A stretch of DNA of 64,000 nucleotides from Rugamonas sp. A1-17. GTDB lineage: Bacteria > Pseudomonadota > Gammaproteobacteria > Burkholderiales > Burkholderiaceae_D. The notes beneath the pieces were generated by a model that did not search any database, was not told the DNA's origin, and was given only the letters and a program-made list of their open reading frames with translations. Location of the stretch: assembly GCA_025548565.1 (NCBI GenBank), contig JAJLPB010000014.1, positions 62,001-126,000 of the forward strand, given 5' to 3'. This document shows, in pieces, positions 46,449-54,500 of this stretch; position 1 is the stretch's first letter; each line of letters starts with the position of its first letter. Position numbers and translations under genes: made by a program.

Positions 46449-47888
46449 ATGAAGAACCTCACCACCGCAGCCGGCGCGCCGGTCGTCGACAATCAAAACA
46501 TCCAGACCGCCGGCCCGCGCGGCCCGGCGCTGCTGCAGGATGTATGGCATCTTGAAAAGCTGGCCCACTTCGCGCGCGAGGTGATCCCGGAGCGCCGCAT
46601 GCACGCCAAGGGCTCGGGCGCCTTCGGCACCTTCACCGTCACCCACGACATCAGCCGGTACACGCGCGCGGCGCTGTTCTCCGAGATCGGCAAGAAGACC
46701 GACATCTTCATGCGCTTCTCCACCGTGGCCGGCGAGCGTGGCGCGGCCGATGCGGAACGCGATATCCGCGGCTTCGCCGTCAAGTTCTACACCGAGCAAG
46801 GCAACTGGGACGTGGTCGGCAACAACACGCCGGTGTTCTTCTTCCGCGATCCGCTCAAATTCCCGGACCTGAACCACGCCGTCAAGCGCGATCCCAGGAC
46901 CAATCTGCGCAGCGCGGAAAACAACTGGGACTTCTGGACCCTGCTGCCGGAAGCCCTGCACCAGATCACCATCGTCATGAGCGACCGTGGCATCCCGAAA
47001 GGCTACCGCCACATGCACGGTTTCGGCAGCCACACCTTCAGCTTCATCAGCCCGAAGAACGAGCGCTTCTGGGTCAAGTTCCACTTCGTCTGCCAGCAAG
47101 GCATCGAGAACTTCAGCGACGCCGAGGCGGCCGACGTGGTGGGCCGCGACCGCGAAAGCTCGCAGCGCGACCTGTTCGACGCCATCGAGAACAAGGACTT
47201 CCCGCGCTGGAAGCTGGCGGTGCAGATCATGCCGGAAGCCGAAGCGTCCCAGGTACCGTACAACCCGTTCGACCTGACCAAGATCTGGCCGCACAAGGAC
47301 TATCCGCTGATCGACGTCGGCGTGCTGGAACTGAACCGCAATCCGGAGAACTATTTCGCGGAGGTCGAGCAGTCGGCCTTCTCGCCGGCCAACGTGGTCC
47401 CCGGCGTCAGCTTCTCGCCGGACCGCATGCTGCAATCGCGCCTGTTCTCGTATGGCGACGCGGCGCGCTACCGCCTGGGCGTGAACCACCACGCGATCCC
47501 GGTCAACGCGCCGAAGTGCCCGTTCCACAGCTACCACCGCGACGGCGCCATGCGCACCGACGGCAACCACGGCGCCAGCACCTCGTATGAGCCGAACAGC
47601 CATGGCGAATGGCAGCAGCAGCCGCAGTTCGCCGAACCGCCGCTGTCGCTGGAAGGCGCGGCCGGCCACTGGGATCATCACGTCGATACCGACTACTACT
47701 CGCAGCCGGGCAATCTGTTCCGCCTCCTGACGGCCGAGAAGAAGCAGCTGCTGTTCGAGAACACGGCGCGCGCCATTCATGGCGTGTCGAAAGCGGTGCA
47801 GCAACGGCACATCGATCACTGCACGAAGGCCGATCCGGCCTACGGCGCGGGCGTGATGGCCGCGATCAGCGCCCTTGAAGGCAAATAA
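46449..47888 (+). CDS. katA: Catalase (monofunctional haem, KatA type)
   Basis: 479 residues, the small-subunit clade. Splits hydrogen peroxide. The distal His52 is in RMHAKGSGAFGTF; the distal Asn region is GNNTPVFFFRDPLKFPD; the haem-ligand Tyr is in RLFSYGDAARYRLG. A good ribosome site (GAAGGAAG) lies 5 bases before the ATG at 46449. It stands alone downstream of the terminator after the OmpA-family gene. An ankyrin-like KatA partner was not found. Cytoplasmic; no signal peptide. Confidence 0.96.
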   Translation: MKNLTTAAGAPVVDNQNIQTAGPRGPALLQDVWHLEKLAHFAREVIPERRMHAKGSGAFGTFTVTHDISRYTRAALFSEIGKKTDIFMRFSTVAGERGAADAERDIRGFAVKFYTEQGNWDVVGNNTPVFFFRDPLKFPDLNHAVKRDPRTNLRSAENNWDFWTLLPEALHQITIVMSDRGIPKGYRHMHGFGSHTFSFISPKNERFWVKFHFVCQQGIENFSDAEAADVVGRDRESSQRDLFDAIENKDFPRWKLAVQIMPEAEASQVPYNPFDLTKIWPHKDYPLIDVGVLELNRNPENYFAEVEQSAFSPANVVPGVSFSPDRMLQSRLFSYGDAARYRLGVNHHAIPVNAPKCPFHSYHRDGAMRTDGNHGASTSYEPNSHGEWQQQPQFAEPPLSLEGAAGHWDHHVDTDYYSQPGNLFRLLTAEKKQLLFENTARAIHGVSKAVQQRHIDHCTKADPAYGAGVMAAISALEGK

Positions 47889-47949
47889 ACCAATCTTGCG
47901 CAAATAATAAACATCGGTAAAATGGGGCACCTTGTCGCCCCGTTTTCCG

Positions 47950-48681
47950 ATGCCTTCCCTTTTTCTTCGCCTCTTCCTCAGCGCCCTGCTGCTTTGCCCC
48001 TGCGCCGCGCGCGCGCAAGCAGTGGCCTGGCTGTGGGACGAAGCCCTGCTGCCATCGTGGTCCACCACCGAGGCGGCGGTCCTGCAACGCCACATCCTGC
48101 TGACCGGCGGTGCGGTGCGCACGCGTCCGCGCATGCGCCAGCCCGCGATGCCCGCCGCCACGCGGGTCACGCCGGTGCTGCACGTCGAAGTCAGCACCGT
48201 CAATCCGCCTCAGGATATTGAAGCCAGCCGCACGATCATCGTGCACGCGCTGCTCGACGCGGCCGCCGCCAGCACCTCCGGCTGGGTGCAGCTGGACATG
48301 GAAGCCAAGCCATCGCAGCGCGAGTTCTATCGCTCGCTGGTGCGCCAGCTGCGCGGCGCGCTGCCGCCGCAGATCAAATTGAGCGTGACCGCGCTGGCCT
48401 GGTGGTGCCGTTCGCCGGCCTGGCTGGACGGACTGGCCGCCGACGAAGTGGTGCCGATGTTCTTCCGCATGGGCCGGGACAGCGCCACCATGCGCGACAT
48501 CGTCGAACAATCGCCCGCCACGCTGCATGCCAGCTGCCGCGCGGGCAGCGCGGGCTTCTCGCCGCAAGAACCCTTCGCGCCGCAGGTGGCGGCGCGCTAT
48601 CGCAAGACCTACTGGTTCGACCGCCACGCGTGGAAGCGCGACGGTGCGGACCTGCCGCCGCTTTCAAGGAGCTCGCCATGA
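47950..48681 (+). CDS. DUF3142 domain protein, exported
   Basis: 243 residues with a signal peptide (LFLRLFLSALLLCPCAARAQ). DUF3142 proteins have a glycosidase-like barrel pattern; seen here are VAWLWDEALLPS, GWVQLDMEAKPSQREFYRSL, KLSVTALAWWCRSPAWL and DEVVPMFFRMGRD. Function unknown; the WLWDE and QLDMEAK motifs could be active-site acids. Its stop overlaps the next ATG (ATGA), so it is one operon with the 784-residue protein. The 47950 ATG lacks a good ribosome site; a TTG at 47932 is not convincing. Confidence 0.8.
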   Translation: MPSLFLRLFLSALLLCPCAARAQAVAWLWDEALLPSWSTTEAAVLQRHILLTGGAVRTRPRMRQPAMPAATRVTPVLHVEVSTVNPPQDIEASRTIIVHALLDAAAASTSGWVQLDMEAKPSQREFYRSLVRQLRGALPPQIKLSVTALAWWCRSPAWLDGLAADEVVPMFFRMGRDSATMRDIVEQSPATLHASCRAGSAGFSPQEPFAPQVAARYRKTYWFDRHAWKRDGADLPPLSRSSP

Positions 48682-51032
48682 TCAAACCTCTACGTCCACT
48701 CGTCATCGCCTCGGCGCTGCTGGCCTGCGCCCACGCCGCAGCCAGCAGTGGCGGTCCGTGGGATCCCTACGTCAGCCGCAGCGGGCCGGATATCGCGTTG
48801 AACCGCTATCAATCCGGCGAACTGGGCGTGCTGCTGCCCAGTTATGACCGGATGTACCTGTACACCGCCTGGCGCACCGTACAACTGGGCGCCGACGGCT
48901 TGAAGTCCGTGCCCAATCCGCAGGGCGGCCTGCTGCGCGCCATCGGCAGCCGCAATGGCGGCTGGGTCGATGCGACCGAGGGCAAGAAGGTCTACGGCGC
49001 CTGGCTGGCCGCCGTCGGCGCCGCGTTGAAGCAGGCGCCCGCCGCGCCCAAGGCCGACGACAGCATGGCCAACGGCTACCTGAATTGTCCGCTCGGCGGC
49101 TATACCTTCGCCACATCCACGCTGAACGACCTGGCGCGCCGCCCCGATGCGACGCCGGCGCGGCTCAACGCATGGGTGGCGACGCAGCGGCAGGTCTTCA
49201 AATTCTGCGGCGACGATCCGGACGCGCCGCGCAACCGCTTCGATGAAACCAAACGCGTGATCCCCGCGCCGGCCGAACTACCTGCCACGGAAGCGCTGTA
49301 CTGGCGCCAGATGCAGCAATATCAGCTGGCCTCCGCCGCCTTCTATGGCGAGAACTACGCCTTGAGCGCCAGCCTGTACGCCAGGATCGGCGCCACCGAC
49401 AAGCATCCGCTGCGCCAGTGGGGCGAGTATCTGAGCCTGCGCTCGCAGGCGCGTGCCGCCACGTATGTCCCGGGCCCGAACGCCGACCAGGCGGCGTGGC
49501 AGGAGCGGCTCGACGCCAGGCGCGAAAGCCCGGCCGCCGCCGCGGCACGGTTGGCGGCGGCGCAGAAGAAGCTGGCGGCGATACAGGCCAGCGCCGATCA
49601 CATCCTCGCCAATCCGGAGCTGGCTTCGCTGCATGAGGCCTCCCGCGCCATCGTGCGCAGCATGCAGGCGCGGCTGACGCCCACGCTGCGCTTCGCGGAA
49701 CTGAGCAAGCTGCTGGACGATCCGCGCGCCAATCCGTACCAGGACGATCACCTGGGCGACTGGCGCGTGCTGGCCAACGACCTGTTGCAGCCGCCCGGCG
49801 CCGACCAGACCGACACCCGCCCCGCGCTGCGCGCCAGCGCCGGTTTCATCGACTGGCTGCAGACCGTCCAGCAATGCCAGGAGTACGAGGCCAAACGCAG
49901 CTGCGCGGTGGAACGTGCGCACGCGGTCGACCTGTGGAACCGCTACGCCAAGGAAGGCAACAAGGCGCAGGCGCGCGTGTGGCTGCTGGCCGCCGTCATG
50001 CTGTCCGAGAAGCTGACGCCGGAGCTGGAGAAGGCCGCGCAGCAGGTGGCGTCCGGCACGCCCGAGTACCTGACCATGCGCCACGCGCTGGCCCGCCACT
50101 ACCGCTTGAGCAGCCAGGCCGACAAGGCGCGCGCGGTGGGCGATGCGGCGTTGACAGGTCCCGCGCTGGCGGCCAGCAATTCGAGCAGCGCGCGCAACCA
50201 GTTCCTGCAGGAGCGCTTCGCGGTGGCGTCGTCGCCGGCGGACGCCGCCAACTATCTGCTGCGCGCGGCCAGCCGCGATCTCGATCCCGACACCGGCGAA
50301 CAGGCCAATGCCGACAAGGTCCGCGTGGACATCGCGGCGGATGGCACGCGATGGCTGAACAGCGGCCTGTCCCTGGCCGACCTGTCGGCGCTGGCCGCGA
50401 ACACCAAGCTGTCCAAGCCCTTGCGCACGCAGATCGCCGTGGCCGCCTGGATGCGCTCCGACCTGCTGGGACTAGACGAAGCGGCATTGGCTGCGGCCCA
50501 ACAGGTCGAAGAGAACGAGCCGGTGCTGGCGCCCGTCATGCAGAAGTACCGCAAGCTGGCGGGCACGCCGGAGCACCGCTACTGGATGCTGCTGAACGCC
50601 CTGAAGTACGGCCTGTCGCCGATGTACAGCGGCGCCACCGCGGAGATCAAGATGCGCGCGCCGGACGACACGCTGGCCGACTTGTGGTGCAAGCTGCCCG
50701 CCAGGGCCGGCGCAAGCTACGGCGAAAACACCGACGCCGAACACACGCTGCCGATGCCGGAGCTGGGCAACAGCGCCGCGCGCGACAAGGAACTGGCGCA
50801 ACTCGCCGGCCTGAAGACAGCCACCGGCTACATCGGCGACTACGTCATGCAGCGCGCCACCGCCGTGCCGACCGACCCCGAACTGCCATGGCTGCTGTAT
50901 GTCACCGTGCAATCGACGCGCGGCGGCTGCCTGGACGCCGACGCCAAGACGTTGTCGAAGAAGGCCTTCACCCTGCTGCACAAGCGTTACAAGAACAATG
51001 ACTGGGCGCGCAAGACACCGTATTTCTATTGA
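48678..51032 (+). CDS. Large exported hypothetical protein, helical
   Basis: 784 residues, unknown family. A signal peptide (PLVIASALLACAHAAAS) is followed by a mostly alpha-helical, alanine-rich chain that looks like a TPR/solenoid (for example QYQLASAAFYGENYALSASL and LARHYRLSSQADKARAVGDA). The conserved-looking start is GGPWDPYVSRSGPDIALNRY. AAGGAGCTC precedes the ATG, which overlaps the DUF3142 stop. The tie to DUF3142 suggests one periplasmic or outer-membrane complex. No catalytic motif is seen. Confidence 0.8.
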   Translation: MIKPLRPLVIASALLACAHAAASSGGPWDPYVSRSGPDIALNRYQSGELGVLLPSYDRMYLYTAWRTVQLGADGLKSVPNPQGGLLRAIGSRNGGWVDATEGKKVYGAWLAAVGAALKQAPAAPKADDSMANGYLNCPLGGYTFATSTLNDLARRPDATPARLNAWVATQRQVFKFCGDDPDAPRNRFDETKRVIPAPAELPATEALYWRQMQQYQLASAAFYGENYALSASLYARIGATDKHPLRQWGEYLSLRSQARAATYVPGPNADQAAWQERLDARRESPAAAAARLAAAQKKLAAIQASADHILANPELASLHEASRAIVRSMQARLTPTLRFAELSKLLDDPRANPYQDDHLGDWRVLANDLLQPPGADQTDTRPALRASAGFIDWLQTVQQCQEYEAKRSCAVERAHAVDLWNRYAKEGNKAQARVWLLAAVMLSEKLTPELEKAAQQVASGTPEYLTMRHALARHYRLSSQADKARAVGDAALTGPALAASNSSSARNQFLQERFAVASSPADAANYLLRAASRDLDPDTGEQANADKVRVDIAADGTRWLNSGLSLADLSALAANTKLSKPLRTQIAVAAWMRSDLLGLDEAALAAAQQVEENEPVLAPVMQKYRKLAGTPEHRYWMLLNALKYGLSPMYSGATAEIKMRAPDDTLADLWCKLPARAGASYGENTDAEHTLPMPELGNSAARDKELAQLAGLKTATGYIGDYVMQRATAVPTDPELPWLLYVTVQSTRGGCLDADAKTLSKKAFTLLHKRYKNNDWARKTPYFY

Positions 51033-51089
51033 GTGGCATCAAACGCGGGAACAGGCATAGGATTAGCCTGACGACTCTGGAGGTGCGAC

Positions 51090-51515
51090 ATGCATACCTA
51101 TGACGAGGATCTGGCACTGTGGATAGACGCACAAATCCAACTGCTGCTGGAACACAGGTTCGCCGAGCTGGACGTGGACAACCTGGTCGCGGAGCTCGAT
51201 GGCATGAAAAAGCAATATGAGCACGAACTGGACAGCCGGCTGACGGTGTTGATCATGCACCTGCTCAAGTGCCAGTATCAAAAAGACTATCCGCAAAACA
51301 AATGGAGGTCGACGCTGATCGAACAGCGTTACCGCCTTGCGCGATTGTTGAAAACCAGTCCCAGCACGCGAAAACTGGTGCCCAAATACGCCACCGAGTG
51401 TTATCCCATCGCCCGCCGTCGCACGGCGGAGGAAACGGGCCTCGGCGAAGACGTATTTCCACCCGGCCTGCCCTACGCCATCGATCAGATCCTGGATCAA
51501 GACTTCATGCCTTAG
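51090..51515 (+). CDS. DUF29 family protein
   Basis: 141 residues. Matches the DUF29 pattern: YDEDLALWIDAQIQLLLEHR, FAELDVDNLVAELDGMKK, LTVLIMHLLKCQYQ, WRSTLIEQRYRLARLL and a C-terminal PEGLPYAIDQIL-like end. Cytoplasmic, helical. Function unknown, though DUF29 occurs widely in cyanobacteria and proteobacteria. CTGGAGGTG precedes the ATG. It follows the 784-residue gene by 57 bases and may be a separate unit. Confidence 0.88.
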   Translation: MHTYDEDLALWIDAQIQLLLEHRFAELDVDNLVAELDGMKKQYEHELDSRLTVLIMHLLKCQYQKDYPQNKWRSTLIEQRYRLARLLKTSPSTRKLVPKYATECYPIARRRTAEETGLGEDVFPPGLPYAIDQILDQDFMP

Positions 51516-51671
51516 CGGATATAGTGATGTAAAAACGCAACGAAATCTATCTTTTTGGCATCTAAATCCAGATTCCCATCGTCTTGGGTGAACTGGCGCA
51601 CATTCAATTGCCGGCGGGCGGGGCAAAATAGGGCCGCATACTAATTAACCCTTGCCAGTCTCGCCGCCACC

Positions 51672-51899
51672 ATGACTACCCTGATATCTGCCACCTACGC
51701 CCTGCACAGACAGAAAATCGCCGTGGAAAGAACGCTGTGCGCGCGTTCGGCGGAAGAATCCCAGCTGGCGGCCCGCTGGGCCGGCGCCTGGCACAAGCTG
51801 GTCCAGCGCAAACTGGACCAGGCCGAGGCCATGGCTGCCGCGCCTTTCCCGACCTACACCGGCTTCAGCGTGCAGCCCCCGCAGCGGGTGCTGCACTAA
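51672..51899 (+). CDS. Small hypothetical protein
   Basis: 75 residues: a helical, charged stretch (LHRQKIAVERTLCARSAEES, AARWAGAWHKLVQRKLDQAE) with a Pro-rich end (PFPTYTGFSVQPPQRVLH). No ribosome site is obvious before the ATG, and no family is recognised. The 156-base gap before it and its composition make it plausible but not certain. It converges on the TonB receptor gene with 7 bases between. Confidence 0.45.
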   Translation: MTTLISATYALHRQKIAVERTLCARSAEESQLAARWAGAWHKLVQRKLDQAEAMAAAPFPTYTGFSVQPPQRVLH

Positions 51900-51906
51900 G
51901 CTCCCC

Positions 51907-53976
51907 TCAGAACCTGGCGCGCAGCTGAACGTAGGCCATGCGCGGCGCGCCCACCATGCGGCCGGCATTGCCGTCGACGTTGCGGGTGTAATAGCGGTGG
52001 TCGGCGATGTTGTTGATGCCGGCCATTACCTCATAGCCGGGCTTGCCCGGCATCTTCCAGGTCAATTGCGCATTCCACAGGCGGAAGCCCGGCACGATGC
52101 CGTTGCTGCCGTTGGCCGCCTCAGCCGCCGTATTGGCGGTATCCGAATACTGTTTGCTCTGATGCGTGGTCGACAGATTGGCCGCCCACGCGCCCACGCG
52201 GTAGCGCGCGCCCAGCGTGTCCGTGTTGCGCGAGTAGAACGGCACGTCCAGCCCTGACGAAACGCCCGAATCCTGGATCGCCTTGGTGTAGGTGTAGTTC
52301 GCGTACACGTTCAGGCCGGCCAGCGCGCCGGCGTCGTCGAAGGTGTAGTCGGCCGCCGTTTCAATGCCGTCGTGGTTGGTGGCGCCGATGTTGCGGAACA
52401 CAGCGGGCGTGGTGCCGGGCACCTGCAGGATCTGGTTGTCGAACTTCAGCTTGAAGGCGGTGACTTCGGCGCTGGCCGCGCCGGTCTTCCAGCGCGCGCC
52501 CAGTTCGGCGGTCTTCGCCAGCTCGGGCTTGAGCGGATTGGCAGGGGTCTGCGAATTGAGCTGGGTGTTCTGCACCGGGCCGAACGAAGTCGTGTAGTTG
52601 GCGAACACGGTCAGCGAACGGTTCAGCAGATAGGCCACGTTCAGCGACGGCAGCGCCTTGTTGTTGTCGCTCTCAAAGACCGACTTGGCGCCAAGGTCGT
52701 TGCGCTCGGACGAGATGTGCTCATAGCGCAGGCCCGGCGTGATGCGCCAGGCGCCCACGGCGATGCGGTCGTCGACGTAGACCGCGTGCGCGTCGGTGCT
52801 GTTGGTGAAGGTCGCGGTCGCGCCCCTGGCGCCGGTGGACACGGTCTGGATGTAGTTGTTGTCGTCGCCGCGCTCGCGCAGGAAGCGGTAGCCGACCGTG
52901 ACGTCATGCGTCAGCCCGCCGGTGGCGAAGCGCTGCGTGTAGCGCGGCTCCAGGCCCAGCACCTCGTAGTTGCGCGGCTGCCAGGTCAGCTGGGTCTTGG
53001 CCGCGTTGATCAGCGAACTTTGACGGAAGCTGTCGCTGTAGTAGGCCTTGACCTCGAACTCCTGCGTGGCCGACAAGGTGTTCAGGTAGCCGACATCCGC
53101 GCCGCGGCGGTCACCGCTCCAGAAGTCGGTGGGCCGCGTGTTCTGGAACGGATCGGCGTTGTACTGCGCCACGGTCAGCCCGCCCGGCGTGCGCGAGTTG
53201 ACCTCGTAGTAGGACAGCTTGGCGTTGAGCTCGCTGTGCGCCGTCAGCTGGTAGCGGAACTTCAGCGCCAGATCGTTGACCTTTTCAGTGCTGCCCACGC
53301 GCCATTCGCTGCCGGCCATGCCCGAGTACAGCACCGCCACGCCCAGGCCATTGTCCTCCTGGGTGCCGACGAAGGCGCTGTATTGGCGGTTCTGGCCGCC
53401 GTGGCCGAAGTCGTTGTAGCGGAACGAGGCGTCGCCGCTGACGCCCGGCGTATCCGGAATGGAGCGGCTGCGGAAGTTGATGATGCCGCCGACGTTCTGC
53501 GGGCCGTAACGCACCGCGCCTCCGCCGCGCACCACGTCGATCGATTCAATGTTGTTGAGGCTGACCGGCGCGAACGACAGCTGCGGCTGGCCGTATGGCG
53601 CCACCGCCAGCGGTATCCCGTCCAGCAATATCGTCGAGCGCGGCGAGTAGCGCCCGGCCAGGCCCCGCACGCCGATGTTGAGCGAGATCGCGCTGCCGGC
53701 CGAGCCGGAATTGTCCGTGGCCTGCACGCCCGGGATGCGGCGCATCACGTCGCCGATGTCGGCGGCGCCGGTGTTGTCGATGTCTTCCTTCTTCATCACG
53801 GTGCGGGCGCCGGCGAAGTTCTTGACGCTGTTCCGCAAGCCCGAACCGAGCCAGCTGCCCGAGACCTGGATCGACTCGATCGGCGCGGCGGCTTCCTGCG
53901 CATGGGTGGGAACCGCCAGCAAGGCGACGGCGACGGCAATGAGGGAACGTTGGTATGGAATGGCGGTCAGCGGCAT
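51907..53976 (-). CDS. TonB-dependent outer-membrane receptor (iron/siderophore type)
   Basis: 689 residues from the ATG at 53976. Signal peptide (SLIAVAVALLAVPTHAQ), then a plug domain (VMKKEDIDNTGAADIGDVMR, LNIGVRGLAGRYSPRSTILL, VVRGGGAVRYGPQNVGGIIN) and a 22-strand barrel ending in Phe (QLRARF). The longer frame to 54030 would place the Fur-like box inside the gene, which argues for the 53976 start. Divergent from the DUF2946 gene. A FecA/siderophore-type ligand is likely, but not determined. Iron control is inferred from the box. Confidence 0.92.
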   Translation of the reverse strand: MPLTAIPYQRSLIAVAVALLAVPTHAQEAAAPIESIQVSGSWLGSGLRNSVKNFAGARTVMKKEDIDNTGAADIGDVMRRIPGVQATDNSGSAGSAISLNIGVRGLAGRYSPRSTILLDGIPLAVAPYGQPQLSFAPVSLNNIESIDVVRGGGAVRYGPQNVGGIINFRSRSIPDTPGVSGDASFRYNDFGHGGQNRQYSAFVGTQEDNGLGVAVLYSGMAGSEWRVGSTEKVNDLALKFRYQLTAHSELNAKLSYYEVNSRTPGGLTVAQYNADPFQNTRPTDFWSGDRRGADVGYLNTLSATQEFEVKAYYSDSFRQSSLINAAKTQLTWQPRNYEVLGLEPRYTQRFATGGLTHDVTVGYRFLRERGDDNNYIQTVSTGARGATATFTNSTDAHAVYVDDRIAVGAWRITPGLRYEHISSERNDLGAKSVFESDNNKALPSLNVAYLLNRSLTVFANYTTSFGPVQNTQLNSQTPANPLKPELAKTAELGARWKTGAASAEVTAFKLKFDNQILQVPGTTPAVFRNIGATNHDGIETAADYTFDDAGALAGLNVYANYTYTKAIQDSGVSSGLDVPFYSRNTDTLGARYRVGAWAANLSTTHQSKQYSDTANTAAEAANGSNGIVPGFRLWNAQLTWKMPGKPGYEVMAGINNIADHRYYTRNVDGNAGRMVGAPRMAYVQLRARF

Positions 53977-54008
53977 GATGTAAGAAGATTGCGTATCAAC
54001 AATGTAAA

Positions 54009-54023
54009 TGATAACACTTCTCA
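54009..54023. promoter_or_regulatory. Fur-like box between divergent receptor and DUF2946 genes
   Basis: TGATAACACTTCTCA fits the 7-1-7 Fur pattern TGATAATnATTATCA at 11 of 14 positions. It lies 33-47 bases upstream of the receptor start and just before the DUF2946 gene, so it could control both by iron. Confidence 0.5.
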
Positions 54024-54058
54024 TTCTCAAATGAAAGTACGCGTTTTTTTGGATGCGC

Positions 54059-54064
54059 TATAAT
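54059..54064 (+). promoter_or_regulatory. -10 hexamer for the DUF2946 gene
   Basis: A perfect TATAAT lies 6 bases before the ATG at 54071, so a transcript started here would be leaderless or nearly so. No good -35 is visible at 17 bases. The in-frame ATG at 54053 lies upstream of this hexamer. Confidence 0.35.
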
Positions 54065-54070
54065 TTTCCC

Positions 54071-54427
54071 ATGCTCAATTTCGCGCGCCGTCGAACGCTG
54101 TACATCTGGATCGCCTTGCTGGCCGTCCTGTTCAGCGCGCTTGCGCCGTCGATCTCCAGGGCGATGAGCCCGGCCTCGCCGTTCGGCTACGCCGAGATCT
54201 GCTCCACCGACAGCATCAAGAAGTCCCCCGCGCCGGCCGACCACGCGATGGAGCATTGCCCGTACTGCGCCACGCACGGCGGCACCTACGCGCTGCTGCC
54301 GCCAGCCGCGGCCAGCTTCGCCGTCATCGGCGGCCATGACTACTACCCACCGCTGTTCTACAGCGCTCCACGTCCGCTGCACAGCTGGACCGCCGCCAAG
54401 CCGCGCGGACCGCCCATCCGTTCCTGA
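54071..54427 (+). CDS. DUF2946 family protein
   Basis: 118 residues. A membrane helix (LYIWIALLAVLFSALAPSIS) is followed by a periplasmic part with MEHCPYCATHGG (CxxC with His) and the DUF2946 C-terminus (PLHSWTAAKPRGPPIRS). Probably binds a metal, copper being a common suggestion for its context. It lies 73 bases upstream of a TonB receptor gene on the same strand. The start at 54071 follows a TATAAT; an ATG at 54053 would add six residues. Confidence 0.82.
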   Translation: MLNFARRRTLYIWIALLAVLFSALAPSISRAMSPASPFGYAEICSTDSIKKSPAPADHAMEHCPYCATHGGTYALLPPAAASFAVIGGHDYYPPLFYSAPRPLHSWTAAKPRGPPIRS

Positions 54428-54500
54428 TCGTCAGCCGTAACCGCCGCCACCCGCCGCCATCAGCCGCGGAGGCGGCCAACACCCCCACATCAGGAACATC

